A stretch of DNA of 64,000 bases from an uncultured Oscillospiraceae bacterium (GCA_934448295.1 CAKSEY010000003.1:62001-126000); one strand, 5' to 3'; shown: positions 50,301-58,928, counted from the first letter of the stretch. Program-made: numbers and translations. Notes: generated by a model from the letters alone, not told the origin.

Positions 50301-53129
50301 GGCGTTACCGTTTTCATCGGTGTTTTCCCCGGTGACAAGGTGCTTTTGCGCCTCTGCGAATTCCTCGGGGTCGTCCCCGGGGAGCATTTCGGTGTTCGCG
50401 CCATAGCCGCCCTGGGAGCCGTCGCCGGAGAATATCTCGTCGTACATCGCGAAATAGTTCACGCTGCTCGTTCCGGAAACGCCGAAGATGGTTTCCGGGG
50501 TAAGCTCCGCGAGTACCTTGATGTAGGAGAAATCCGCCGCCTCCTGCTGGGTGTAGCCCTCGTCCGCCTGGACGTTGCGGTATCCGGCGTCGAGAGGTTT
50601 TTCGGGGTAGGTGAGCCGGTTCATCACAAGCTCGCCCATGGAGGTCTGCACCGTTTCGGGCTCGGGGAATCCCTCGCCGCCCTCGCCGGGGTCGTAAACT
50701 CCGCGGTAGTCCGCCGTGATACCCGCCATTGTGCCGCCGTCAAGGCAGGACAGGAATTCGTCAAGGGTGATGTTCCTTGCGTCTATGCGGGCGTACAGCT
50801 TCGGGAGCTCGTAGAACGTGCGCATCTTGTACTCGAACTCGGAGGAATAGCAGGTATCGCCGCCGTCCTCCGCCGAGCCCGCCGCGAGGTCTATGCAGTA
50901 CGGGTCGATGAAGTTGTACAGGTTATCCCGCACGAAGCTGCTTCTCGGCGCCGCCGCCGGAACAAGGTAGCTTCCGTCCGAAAGGGTTATCGGGGTGAAT
51001 TCGTTCCGGTCGGAGGAAATGCTGAAATTAATCTGCTTTGAGCCGTCCTTGCTGCGGTAGATCAGCGTGAGACCGTTTTCGCTGGACAGTCCCTCGGAAA
51101 TTGTAACGCCGCTTATGTGTATCTGGTTTATGAGGTATGCAACGGCTCTTTCGTCTATCCAGTTCGGGAAAGGAACCTGCGTTGCCGGGTTTATGAAGCT
51201 CTTGCCCGGCTCGGAGTGCTCCGCGCTGGTGCGCGTGAACTCCTGGAATTTCAGGATACCGTCGGCGCATGTCCTGGAGTAGTAGCTCTCCTCGGACGCG
51301 GTGTACTTCACAGCGCCGTTGGAGTAAAGCTCCGCCATCAGCCCGGAGAACTTCTTCAGCCCGGTGTTGCAGCACTCAACGTAGACGTACTTTCCGTTCA
51401 CCTTGAAGAAGCCGTCCCAGAATCTGCCGTCGCCCGTGTAGCCGCTGCCTGCGTAGAGCCTGCCGCAGCCCTCCGCGCCGCTCGCGAAATCGGGGCTGTA
51501 CTTCGAGGGATAACGCCCGAACAGCGTCATGTACTCGTCGAACAGTTTGAACGAATCGAACGCGGTCAGGCGGATATACTCGCCGTCGCCGGTGTAGGCG
51601 ACGGAGTAGCGCGCCCCGACGCGGGTCTTGCCGCTGAAATAATCCAGCTTATCCGTGGTGTAGCACGCGTAGGAATAATCCTCCTGCTCGGCCTCTGCGG
51701 AGGCGTTGTCGTAGTATTCAACGCCGTCAACGTAGTTCTGGGCTTCCTGGTATTGCGCGGAGTCGTCCCCGGGGAGCATCTCGCCGCGTATTCCCATGCC
51801 GTCGTCGGCGGAAATGCCCTCGTACTCCGCCGCGTAGCTTATCTCAGCCGATGTGTAGTCTATCGGAATAGTGAGGTTTTTCAGAATGTCAAGCCCGGTG
51901 AAGTCCGCCATGTCATCCAGCGAGTATGCGGTGCTGCCAAGCTCGCCGGTGTTCTCAACGTTCCACCTGAAACTGCCGTCCCAGCCGGATATGTGGTAGG
52001 TCAGGGTGTTCAGATAGAGCGGGCCGTATGCGGTGTCCGCATATTCTCCGTCAGGGATAACGGCGTTGTTGTCGCTGGGGTATATCTCGCTCATATCGGC
52101 GTAGCTTCCGTCCGCGGAGTAAACTCCCCAGTGGTCGGAGAGCACGTTGAACGGCGAAGCCATATCGAGGCAGGCAACGAATTCGTCAAGGGTCAGCCCC
52201 TTAACGTCCAGCCGCGCCCAGTAGGCGATATCGGTGCTGTCGTAGATGTAGGTCGGGAATCCGTACACCGCCGAGTAGTATTCCGTGCCGTCCTCCGCCG
52301 TGTAGGAGCCGGCTCCCATGCGGTATATCTCCGGGTCGATGATATTCCTGCTGTCCAGCGAGAATATACTGCGCCATTCGGCGGCGGGGGTCAGGTAACT
52401 TCCGTCCGGGAGGGTTATCGGCGTGAACTCCTGCTTATCCGTGGAAACGCTGAGGTTAGCCTGTTTTGTTCCGTCCTCGCTGCGGTAGACAAGGGTCATT
52501 CCGGTGTCGCTGTACGTTATCTCGTAAAGCTGGACGTCGTCGCTGAGCGGCAGACCGTCCGCCTGGTTCTCCATTTCGTAAAGCTCGTCAGTGCCTATGC
52601 GCTGGACATAGCCGGAATATCTGCTCCGGAATTCATACGCGCCGTCAAAAATACTGTCGTATTTCTTGGAGGGCTGTGTGTGTTCCGTGGTGTCGGTGGT
52701 CAGCTCCTGGAAATGGAGCACGCCGCCCTGGGTGCGCCGCATATAGTAGCCGTCCTCGGTGAATGCGTCGTCCTGCTCCGCGCTCTCGCAGGTAGCCTCC
52801 TCGGTGGCGGAAGCCACAGGGTCTGGCTGCGTGAGGTCGCTGCGGTTTGCAAGAAATCCGGCTCCCACCGCGATCACTGCCACTGCCGCCGCTGCGGAGC
52901 CTGCGATCACCGCCGTTTTTGCGGGGCTGCGTTTCTTCGTGGCAAGCTTTATTTCCTGGGTCATCTGGATAAGCTCGTCGGCAGGGGCTGAACCTTCGTC
53001 TGCGCCCGACCCCGCGTCCGCGGCGGTACCGCCTGACATTCTGCTAAGGAGTTCCGCCTTCATCTGAGCCTTGCGCTCATCGGAGAGCGCAATCTTTCCG
53101 TATGCTGATTTAAAATCGTCTCTGTTCAT
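47310..53129 (-). CDS. Giant membrane-anchored repeat protein, probable anti-sigma sensor
   Basis: 1939 residues. A cytoplasmic N terminus of ~72 residues (MNRDDFKSAYGKIALSDERKAQM..), one membrane segment (~75-96, TAVIAGSAAAAVAVIAVGAGFLA), then ~1840 extracellular residues. These form about four units of ~465 residues. Three carry the hallmark EMLPGDDxxxxxEAQ (near 450, 915 and 1395) followed by YTTDKLDYFxxKxR; the fourth is divergent. Each unit also has a STDxxEFTPITLxDGSY-type strand and a TxxEF middle motif. The ATG overlaps the ECF sigma stop by four bases, the usual layout for sigma and anti-sigma. Not a family I can name; ligand unknown. Confidence 0.75.
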   Translation of the reverse strand: MNRDDFKSAYGKIALSDERKAQMKAELLSRMSGGTAADAGSGADEGSAPADELIQMTQEIKLATKKRSPAKTAVIAGSAAAAVAVIAVGAGFLANRSDLTQPDPVASATEEATCESAEQDDAFTEDGYYMRRTQGGVLHFQELTTDTTEHTQPSKKYDSIFDGAYEFRSRYSGYVQRIGTDELYEMENQADGLPLSDDVQLYEITYSDTGMTLVYRSEDGTKQANLSVSTDKQEFTPITLPDGSYLTPAAEWRSIFSLDSRNIIDPEIYRMGAGSYTAEDGTEYYSAVYGFPTYIYDSTDIAYWARLDVKGLTLDEFVACLDMASPFNVLSDHWGVYSADGSYADMSEIYPSDNNAVIPDGEYADTAYGPLYLNTLTYHISGWDGSFRWNVENTGELGSTAYSLDDMADFTGLDILKNLTIPIDYTSAEISYAAEYEGISADDGMGIRGEMLPGDDSAQYQEAQNYVDGVEYYDNASAEAEQEDYSYACYTTDKLDYFSGKTRVGARYSVAYTGDGEYIRLTAFDSFKLFDEYMTLFGRYPSKYSPDFASGAEGCGRLYAGSGYTGDGRFWDGFFKVNGKYVYVECCNTGLKKFSGLMAELYSNGAVKYTASEESYYSRTCADGILKFQEFTRTSAEHSEPGKSFINPATQVPFPNWIDERAVAYLINQIHISGVTISEGLSSENGLTLIYRSKDGSKQINFSISSDRNEFTPITLSDGSYLVPAAAPRSSFVRDNLYNFIDPYCIDLAAGSAEDGGDTCYSSEFEYKMRTFYELPKLYARIDARNITLDEFLSCLDGGTMAGITADYRGVYDPGEGGEGFPEPETVQTSMGELVMNRLTYPEKPLDAGYRNVQADEGYTQQEAADFSYIKVLAELTPETIFGVSGTSSVNYFAMYDEIFSGDGSQGGYGANTEMLPGDDPEEFAEAQKHLVTGENTDENGNAETVGCYYTTDKLDYFADKTRTATSYVLHFRADNGGCAEINVMDSFSVQSPMQDMLFGRYPAAVSDNFGAQGDYYDDLYVGRGLNSDGETCYLGGFVRGNGHVYMTLRMTGADLETFAKTLAILYSDNLNPDCVYSGKLGDIANGELTLQHGWTSIMKYESPGASISAKQANSRLKELAPHAVMPGSGAQETEEDRPLRNELDLTGAYSSDTGLALEFAKGGRYMNVSISTRQSEFLPLTDDNGEYQEVSENGKGWCTLNGGFDFIDPERLTISAAGRKHGGEEWYVGRFMMTINGKRTYFRVESRGMTREQFAQGLCAVSPAVYGDHMGYYSPDGSGARPGYVLDVSVPKDDLTLPAAKTAETEWGDLRLNPLTFTNSVLSWADYNVEYRSSIADSWQDGYTLGEIVEFSGLEILRDAGTFLGDGSATYYYCAGYEGITSGVYDENRGVNPEMLPGDDQQEFDEAQEHAVVSGSDYDYPTSYYTTDKLDYFKNKKRTGARYSLTGGDSNRSVTITVTDDIMLTDSSNEIFGRLPAEKTQFCGTEVIAGYGQIRGSEYYLGGFSRGGKFYIVKVENMGLREFAGYLAAVVQDNAEPEAVQSAQYPESSYDLSGAFEKQYPAASLLYNEVALVPYTEQPNDAEYFTTADEAVKAYSEAYTRLWGFYPDSAEILTRGGWTIVPQESAQMGFTNGVPNKVSLCFTNGDKKIYVSVSDSAGYAGDPLRIRLPSGKVMYPAGQCAESMMYGRDEVLNTHYLHDNYSDAVSVAIAGRCEEGRRYCVVNISPTVSGFDSPSSYISAETEGLSEAELTDLMAALYYGLDTMPETCGENLSGTEDYEKVETSLGKVTVNPLAYYGEAGWSTDSGEEQITAAQAQELLSGMPLRFTIPDGSFSITHRSRVSGERSSDSVSFTDNSGAKFRFCQVIGGDDMPRYGEEYGLATLVDRGTLLNEKRWVIARGTLSDGTEMYYAITDTVKYVSVSATGCTLEQFVQLLSET

Positions 53130-53614
53130 ATCGCGTCCTCCTCCATGTTTATTTTAAGCACGCTGCGCCCGCGCTCAAGGCGCTTGTACACTGTGTTCTC
53201 GCTTATCCCGAGCGACTGTGCGATCTGGAGCGCGGTCATGTCCTCGTAATAGAACATATAAATAGTAGTGCGGAGCTTCTCCGGCAGCCGCATGACCATG
53301 TCCAGCAGGTCGTATTCGCTCTCGGTCGCCGGGACGCTCATGATCTCCGGCAGAAGCTCGTCAAGCGGGATATGCCGCTTCATTCTGCTTGATTTGAGGA
53401 CGTTGAGGGATTTGTTCTCCGTCGTCCTTATCAGCCATGCCTTGACGTGGTTCTCATCGTTGAAGCTGTCCTGGCGTATCAGCGCCGTGAACGACTCCAT
53501 AACGATATCCTGCGCCTCTTCACGGCTTTTCAGTATGTTCAGGGCTATTCTGTAGACCATGTCCGCGTATTTGTCGAACAGACCGCCCACAGCGTCCTGG
53601 GTGATATTGATCAT
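53126..53614 (-). CDS. ECF-type RNA polymerase sigma factor
   Basis: 162 residues. Region 2 (~10-75): LFDKYADMVYRIALNILKSREEAQDIVMESFTALI, with AWLIRTTENKSLNVLKS; a linker; region 4 (~105-155): LPEKLRTTIYMFYYEDMTALQIAQSLGISENTVYKRLERGRSVLKI helix-turn-helix. Regions 1 and 3 are absent, as in group IV sigma factors. It would direct polymerase to stress or envelope genes when released by the coupled membrane protein. The palindromic repeat copy B lies 22 bases upstream of the start, probably in its leader. Confidence 0.93.
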   Translation of the reverse strand: MINITQDAVGGLFDKYADMVYRIALNILKSREEAQDIVMESFTALIRQDSFNDENHVKAWLIRTTENKSLNVLKSSRMKRHIPLDELLPEIMSVPATESEYDLLDMVMRLPEKLRTTIYMFYYEDMTALQIAQSLGISENTVYKRLERGRSVLKINMEEDAI

Positions 53615-53635
53615 ATGATCGCCGCCTTTCCTGCT

Positions 53636-53696
53636 CAGGCTGCCGATAAACCGCCGTCTGCGTGTTCCCTGAATCTGACGATTTCCCGGCAGCCTG
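53636..53696. repeat. Dispersed palindromic element, copy B (61 bp)
   Basis: CAGGCTGCCG (53636-53645) and CGGCAGCCTG (53687-53696) are perfect 10-bp inverted ends. Inside are ATAAACCGCCGTCTGCG and ATCTGACGATTTCC, shared with copy A at 6937-7067. The ends differ between copies at matched positions so that pairing is kept. Copy B lacks the ~70-base hairpin-rich middle of copy A. Confidence 0.6.
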
Positions 53697-53867
53697 TTTT
53701 AAATGACGCGGTTTTTACCGCCTTCGTACAATAAAACAGCCCGGCGGTAGGTTTCCTGACATAATAGTATCATTTTTCTTTCACGTTGTTGTGCTCAAAA
53801 ATCACCGGCAAAAATTATGAAATATGTACAATTCACGAAAACGACATGAATAATCGCTGAAAAACTA

Positions 53868-53896
53868 TTGAAAAAAACCGATTTTGATGATATAAT
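53868..53896 (+). promoter_or_regulatory. Promoter of the LRR surface-protein gene
   Basis: TTGAAA (53868-53873), 17 bases, TATAAT (53891-53896). Confidence 0.85.
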
Positions 53897-53936
53897 GATG
53901 GTATCTGAAAAAAATTTTGATTTCAGGAGGTTTATC

Positions 53937-55757
53937 ATGGTTTTAAAAAAATCCCGGAGAGCTGTCAGCCTTGTGCTGTCGCTCGTAATGCTTCTGGCGC
54001 TTTCCGCCTTTTTCTGCTTTGACAGAGCCTACGCTGCCGCCGACGGCGAGTGGACGTATGAGCTTGACGGCAACGGCGCAGTCATCACAAGCTACATAGG
54101 CACGAACAAGGCGGTTACGGTTCCTTCCACCGTTGCAGGACAGAAGGTGTACAAGGTTCATGCGCTCAGCACCAACAACTTCAAGACCAGTATCACTTCC
54201 ATAACCTTCTCCGATGGCATCACCATCCTGGGCGAGTCCGTCTGCAAGGGCTATTCCGCTCTTGAGAGAGTGACCCTCCCCAGCACCCTTACCACCATCG
54301 GAACGGACGCGTTCCTCGGCTGTATCTCCCTGACCGGTATCACAGTTCCGTCCACCGTCGTAAGCCTTGGCGAAGGCGCGTTCAGCGGCTGCACCTCGCT
54401 CAGCAGCGCTTCCCTCGTATGCCATGCGGACGTTATTCCGATCAAGCTGTTTTCCGGCGACAAGGCGCTGACCACCCTCACGCTCCCCGCCTACATCACC
54501 GAGATCGGCACGAACGCATTCAACGACTGCGTATCTCTCCAGTCCGTTTCTATCCCCGATACTGTAAAGACCATCGGCAAGAATGCATTCAGCGGCTGCA
54601 CAAGCCTTTCCAGCGTTTCTCTCCCTGCCAGCCTGAAGCTGCTGGACGAGTTCGCATTCTATAACTGCACATCGCTCAAGACCATCTTTATTCCGAGCAA
54701 GACCCGCACCATCGGCGCAGAGGCGTTCTCCGGCTGCACATCTCTTACCAGCGCATATATCAGCCCTTCCGTTAACGTGCTCAACAGCGTGGTATTCAAC
54801 GGCTGCGTAAATCTGAACGAGCTGGTATTCGGCGGCGATTTCTTCCAGTTCAGCGACCTTTCCAACACCTCCATCGGCGCTACGGTCTACTATCCTGTGA
54901 AGTACGCCGAGAACTGGGCGGCTTATTCCGGCACGAAGGCAAAGTCCTACCAGGCGCCTTCCTCCGTAAGCATTTCCGACGCAAAGAACATCGCCCCCGG
55001 CGATGAGATAAACCTGAAGATCACCATCGCCCCTGTCGCTGGCGAGTTCAACAATGTATATGTGCTCAGCAGCTCCAACCCGACGGTTGCAACGGTATCT
55101 CCCGACGGCAAGGTAATTGCAAGGGGCACAGGCTCTACCACCATCACCCTTACAACTCTCAACGGACTCACGACCTCCGTTGATATCGCCGTTACCCCTG
55201 ACGCCCCCAAGAATGTCAGCGTATCTGCAAAGTCCACAACTTCCGCTGTTATCTCCTGGGAAGCAAGCAGAAATGTTGCAGGCTACAACGTATACCGCTC
55301 CACCACCAAGAACGGCACCTTCACCAAGGTCGGCACAACGACTACCGCTACATCTTACACAGACAAGGGTCTGACCAAGGGCAAGACCTACTTCTACAAG
55401 GTTGCAAGCTATGTTTCCGGCGCTCAGCAGGTGATCTCCGCTTACAGCGACACTGTTTCCATTACTGCGTGCGCTCCGGCTCCGGCTTCTGTAAGCGCAA
55501 AGAAGGCAAAGGCGGGCGCTGCGAAGATAACATGGTCAAAGTCCACCGGATGCAGCGGCTATGAGGTTTACTTTGCTTCCTCCGCTAAGGGCAAGTTTAC
55601 AAAGGCGGCCACGATCACCAAGGCTTCCACTGTTTCCTACACCAAGAGCGGTCTGGCCAAGGGCAAGACCTACTACTTCAAGGTTCGCAGCTTCACCACT
55701 GTCAACGGCAAGAAGATCTACAGCGACTACACCAAGACCGTAAAGGCTAAGGTTTAA
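53937..55757 (+). CDS. BspA-type leucine-rich-repeat surface protein with Ig-like and Fn3 domains
   Basis: 606 residues. Signal peptide (VSLVLSLVMLLALSAFFCFDRAYA). About nine BspA-like LRRs (~45-315) repeating LPSTLTTIGTDAFLGCISLTGITVP and AFSGCTSLSSVSLP. A BIG2-like Ig domain (~345-420; VYVLSSSNPTVATVSPDGKVIARGTGSTTITL), then two fibronectin type III domains (~425-510 and ~515-605; AVISWEASRNVAGYNVYRST, KITWSKSTGCSGYEVYFASS). No anchor motif. Such proteins bind host or plant surfaces. CAGGAGG sets ATG 53937. Confidence 0.88.
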   Translation: MVLKKSRRAVSLVLSLVMLLALSAFFCFDRAYAAADGEWTYELDGNGAVITSYIGTNKAVTVPSTVAGQKVYKVHALSTNNFKTSITSITFSDGITILGESVCKGYSALERVTLPSTLTTIGTDAFLGCISLTGITVPSTVVSLGEGAFSGCTSLSSASLVCHADVIPIKLFSGDKALTTLTLPAYITEIGTNAFNDCVSLQSVSIPDTVKTIGKNAFSGCTSLSSVSLPASLKLLDEFAFYNCTSLKTIFIPSKTRTIGAEAFSGCTSLTSAYISPSVNVLNSVVFNGCVNLNELVFGGDFFQFSDLSNTSIGATVYYPVKYAENWAAYSGTKAKSYQAPSSVSISDAKNIAPGDEINLKITIAPVAGEFNNVYVLSSSNPTVATVSPDGKVIARGTGSTTITLTTLNGLTTSVDIAVTPDAPKNVSVSAKSTTSAVISWEASRNVAGYNVYRSTTKNGTFTKVGTTTTATSYTDKGLTKGKTYFYKVASYVSGAQQVISAYSDTVSITACAPAPASVSAKKAKAGAAKITWSKSTGCSGYEVYFASSAKGKFTKAATITKASTVSYTKSGLAKGKTYYFKVRSFTTVNGKKIYSDYTKTVKAKV

Positions 55758-55776
55758 TTACGCTTAACAAATAGCT

Positions 55777-55805
55777 TAATGGCGCCGCAAAACGGCGCCA
55801 TTATT
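55777..55805 (+). terminator. Terminator of the LRR gene
   Basis: TAATGGCGCCG (55777-55787) pairs with CGGCGCCATTA (55793-55803), CAAAA loop; weak T-run follows. Confidence 0.75.
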
Positions 55806-56213
55806 TGTTGGAGAAAAGAAGCTTTGTGAATACATCGTGCGGTCATTTTTGATGAAAAAACCGCGCAGGCGCAAAGCTCCTTCCAGGGATATCCCGAATA
55901 AAGCGGCACGCCAGACGAAAAAAGCGCCGCCCCGGCTTCCGTAATGGAGCGTAAAGCCGGGGCGGCTTCGCTTTCCCATACGACCACCCGGAAGCGTTCC
56001 GGAGTTCAACGGCGGACGTTGACGGAGTCGCAGAACAAAGCCGCACAGGAGCCTTTCGGCAGCCCGCGCGGCTACTCTCAGGGAAACGCTAAATCCGACC
56101 CGTTCAAACGAGCGGACTCGCGGCTCTGATTTTTTCGCTTTGCTGTATTCAGAGTATCCTTAAACGCATAAAACCGGAGGGATAAACACGCGTTTACCCC
56201 TCCTAAATTTCGC
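55806..56213. other. Intergenic region between LRR and GH59 genes
   Basis: 408 bases between convergent genes. Apart from the minus-strand terminator at 55917-55966 it holds only GC-rich unordered sequence and a weak ACGCGTTTA-type pairing near 56177-56200; no supported gene. Confidence 0.4.
55917..55966 (-). terminator. Intrinsic terminator of the GH59-type gene
   Basis: A perfect 13-bp GC-rich stem (55926-55938 with 55954-55966) and 15-base loop; on the minus strand it is followed by GCTTTTTTCG. It lies ~250 bases after the stop. Confidence 0.85.
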
Positions 56214-58928
56214 TTACTTCTTTTTCTTGCTCTTTACCACTGCAACGGCGGCACCTGCAACTATTGCGGCAGCCCCGACTGCAATGCCTGCGACCGCGCC
56301 TGCGGGAAGTCCGGAGCTTTTCTCTGCGGATTCCGGCGCGCTGTCAGCGGAGACTTGCGCGGTAGACTTTGCTTCTGCGGAAGCATTTTCCGGCTCCGCG
56401 ATTTCCTGGTGGGAGAGCTGCTTTGCGGTGTAGACCTCGCCGCCGATGACCTCCGCGCCGTCTATGTTGTAGCCGCCGTCAGTCACGGTAACGCTGAGGG
56501 TGTGCTTTCCCTTTTCCAGACCGCTTATCAGCAGGTGCGCCGAGCGCATTCCAGCCTTGGGGTAGGCGTACTCCACAGCCTCGCCGCCGTCTACGGAGTA
56601 GGTGAGCGACGCGCCCTTCCCGCCGCCGGTGAGGGCTATCCCCGTGCCGTCGAAATCAACGGTGAACGAGCAGCCCGCAGTTCCGGAGGAAAGCGTCCGC
56701 TTGTAGTTCTTGAAGCTGGACATGGTGTTGTGCTCCCAGTCGCCGGAGTAATTGAACGCCATATCGGTGTTGTCGATTCGGGTGATGTAGGTATCCACGC
56801 CCTCCGCCGGAGCTATCGCGAGGTCGTCAAAGCTGTTGCGGTCATAGGAGGAGAAGAACGCCGCCCTGCCCGCGCCGAGGGAGGAAGCCTCAGCGGTGTA
56901 TTCGCAAACCTGCTCGCCGTTTACCCAGCCGCGCACGGTGTTCTGCACCGCCTCTATCTTAAGGTCAACGGGCTTGGAGGTGTCCGCCTCAGTGGTGCCG
57001 CTGAGGAGCACGCTGCTGTTCTCCCACAGGCTCCATTCGCCGCTTTCGGTGAGCTTCAGCCAGTAGCCGGAAGCGCCCATGTGCCCCTGGATGTAGCGCA
57101 GTCCCGCGCCCGCATAGTTAGCGGATTTCGTTTCGGACGGCGCGAACTCCACGTTCACGGAAACGCTGTAATTGTACCAGCGGTCGTCGCCAAAATTCGT
57201 TGTCGGGTCGGGGGTAGCGCCCCACTCCTTCGCCTTTAGGTCGGGGGTTATCTGCTGAACCAGCTTTCCGTTTTCCACCTCGAAGGCTCCGCCCTCGTCA
57301 GTGGTGTATCTCGGGGCGTTTCCACGGGAGGAGAGGAAATCCCCGGGATACTCGGCGTAGCTGTAATCGTCGGTGTACGGCAGCTCCAGAATGGTGCGCG
57401 CGCTTTCGTCCGCCTGGGGGTAATCAGCCGGGGTGAGCTCCACCGTGGAGACCGTCAGTATGGAATAGGGCTTGACGGTGACGGAATAGGTGTAGCTTCC
57501 GCCGTTCTCAGCCGCCTCCGCCTTTCCGATGTTCTTGAAGTAGTTCTCGTTGTAGGCTCCGCCGTCGGGACCCCTGGTCTCCCACAGGAACACGGGCTTG
57601 CCCGCGCCGTCGAGGTTCTTCACGGTGAAATCGTAGGTTATCGGCTCGGCGGTGGTGTTGGTCACTACGGTGGTGTAGTCGGACTTATCCGGGCTGCAGA
57701 CCGTCATGTAGCTGTATTTTGCGTCAACTATCGCGTGACCGTCTCCGCCGGGGACTCCGTCCGCATAGCAGGCGCCGTCAACGAAGCTCCAGCCCTTGTC
57801 CATGAACTGCGTGAACTGCAGCATGGTGTAGAATCCGCTGTCCAGCGTGTAGTAGCCGCTCCACGGGTCGCACGCGTTGATGAACTGCTTCTGGCAGTAG
57901 CACACGCCGTCATAGTACGCCGCGACCACCGGCTGGAACTGGCAGAGGGTCATTCCGCCCTGGGGGTACATGGAGATGTAGCGGTTGGCGATATCCAGCG
58001 CGCCGTTTATCCCGGTAAGCCCGGAGTTCCCCTCGTCAAAGCGCCACGCGCCCTCGGAGTAGGACATGGGGGAGCTTCCCTCGCTGAACCACAGCTCCTT
58101 GCCGTATTCCCGGGCGAGGGTCTGCGCCTGGTCGGTGGAGCTGCTGGTGTAGTGGCTTCCGAGAACGTCTATATTGTCCGACAGCGTGGAGTCCCCGTCA
58201 AGCAGCCCTTTCAGGACCTCATCCGCCGCCTGCCAGCTGCAGACCTCCTCGCCGGCGACTATCTGTATCTTTGAGTAGTCGTAGGGCGCGTTCGTCTCGG
58301 ATTTCAGATGCTGTGAGAGGTACTTCACCCACTCGTTGTCCCTGCCGCGCTCGTTCTGGGTCGCGGAAACGTACTGGAATTCCAGCCCGTAGGTCGCATA
58401 CGCCGCGTCCAGGGTCTCCTTGTACCACTTATAGCGCGCCGCGTAAACGTCCTCGGCATTGCTGATCCACAGCGGTTCGCTCCACCAGAGCATATCCAGC
58501 GTGAGGTCGGGATTTATCGTTTTTGCGTCCGCCGCAAGCTGATATCCCGCGCCGCGTGTAACGTCCGCAGGCTCGTCCTCGGTGCGCTTCACTGAGGGCT
58601 CCGTGCCGGACGAGGAGTTGATGTCGCTGCCCATCTCCAGCTTGAGGTGCGCGACCTCCAGCCCCTGCTTGCCGAATATCCAGTTCATTATCTCCCAGTA
58701 TTTCTCGGGGTTCTCGGACTTGTAGTCCAGCAGGAGCCGCGAGGAATTGTTGGCGCTTACCATGCCTACGCCACGGTAGAGCATATTTTCAAGGGTGTTC
58801 GCGCTGTTTCCGTCAATGGTTATGCTGTTCATGGGTATCTCCGTTTTCTCCGCCGCCGCGGGAAGTATAACTGAATTTGCCGCCGCAGCCGCGCAGACCG
58901 CAGCCGCCGCTATCTTTCTGAGTTTCAT
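56214..58928 (-). CDS. GH59-type beta-galactosidase (galactocerebrosidase family), secreted
   Basis: 904 residues. A signal peptide (~1-26); GH59-like catalytic barrel (~30-385): GVGMVSANNSSRLLLDYKSENPEKYWEIMNWIF, EVAHLKLEMGSD, LTLDMLWWSEPLWI, catalytic acid/base Glu193 in SATQNERGRD, IDVLGSHYT, nucleophile Glu283 in LWFSEGSSPMS, and DPWSGYYTLDSGFYTMLQFTQFMDKGW, all in the order of mammalian GALC. Then a beta domain and a concanavalin-like lectin domain (~550-720), a CBM-like region, and a C-terminal membrane anchor (GLPAGAVAGIAVGAAAIVAGAAVAVV + KSKKKK). Substrate may be plant galactolipid or arabinogalactan. Own promoter. Confidence 0.85.
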   Translation of the reverse strand: MKLRKIAAAAVCAAAAANSVILPAAAEKTEIPMNSITIDGNSANTLENMLYRGVGMVSANNSSRLLLDYKSENPEKYWEIMNWIFGKQGLEVAHLKLEMGSDINSSSGTEPSVKRTEDEPADVTRGAGYQLAADAKTINPDLTLDMLWWSEPLWISNAEDVYAARYKWYKETLDAAYATYGLEFQYVSATQNERGRDNEWVKYLSQHLKSETNAPYDYSKIQIVAGEEVCSWQAADEVLKGLLDGDSTLSDNIDVLGSHYTSSSTDQAQTLAREYGKELWFSEGSSPMSYSEGAWRFDEGNSGLTGINGALDIANRYISMYPQGGMTLCQFQPVVAAYYDGVCYCQKQFINACDPWSGYYTLDSGFYTMLQFTQFMDKGWSFVDGACYADGVPGGDGHAIVDAKYSYMTVCSPDKSDYTTVVTNTTAEPITYDFTVKNLDGAGKPVFLWETRGPDGGAYNENYFKNIGKAEAAENGGSYTYSVTVKPYSILTVSTVELTPADYPQADESARTILELPYTDDYSYAEYPGDFLSSRGNAPRYTTDEGGAFEVENGKLVQQITPDLKAKEWGATPDPTTNFGDDRWYNYSVSVNVEFAPSETKSANYAGAGLRYIQGHMGASGYWLKLTESGEWSLWENSSVLLSGTTEADTSKPVDLKIEAVQNTVRGWVNGEQVCEYTAEASSLGAGRAAFFSSYDRNSFDDLAIAPAEGVDTYITRIDNTDMAFNYSGDWEHNTMSSFKNYKRTLSSGTAGCSFTVDFDGTGIALTGGGKGASLTYSVDGGEAVEYAYPKAGMRSAHLLISGLEKGKHTLSVTVTDGGYNIDGAEVIGGEVYTAKQLSHQEIAEPENASAEAKSTAQVSADSAPESAEKSSGLPAGAVAGIAVGAAAIVAGAAVAVVKSKKKK

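Larger units (their letters stand above)
53615..53936. other. Intergenic region between sigma factor and LRR gene
   Basis: 322 bases between divergently transcribed genes. It holds repeat copy B, an ACCGCC..GGCGGT pairing (53714-53748) and the LRR-gene promoter. No sigma-A promoter is evident for the ECF gene; GGAAAC on the minus strand (53751-53756) could be an ECF-type -35 but no matching -10 could be fixed. Confidence 0.4.

Noticed and set aside
51117..52991. 624-residue open frame antisense to the giant repeat protein
   Set aside because: Shadow of the opposite strand; composition follows the complement of the coding codons and no start signal is present.
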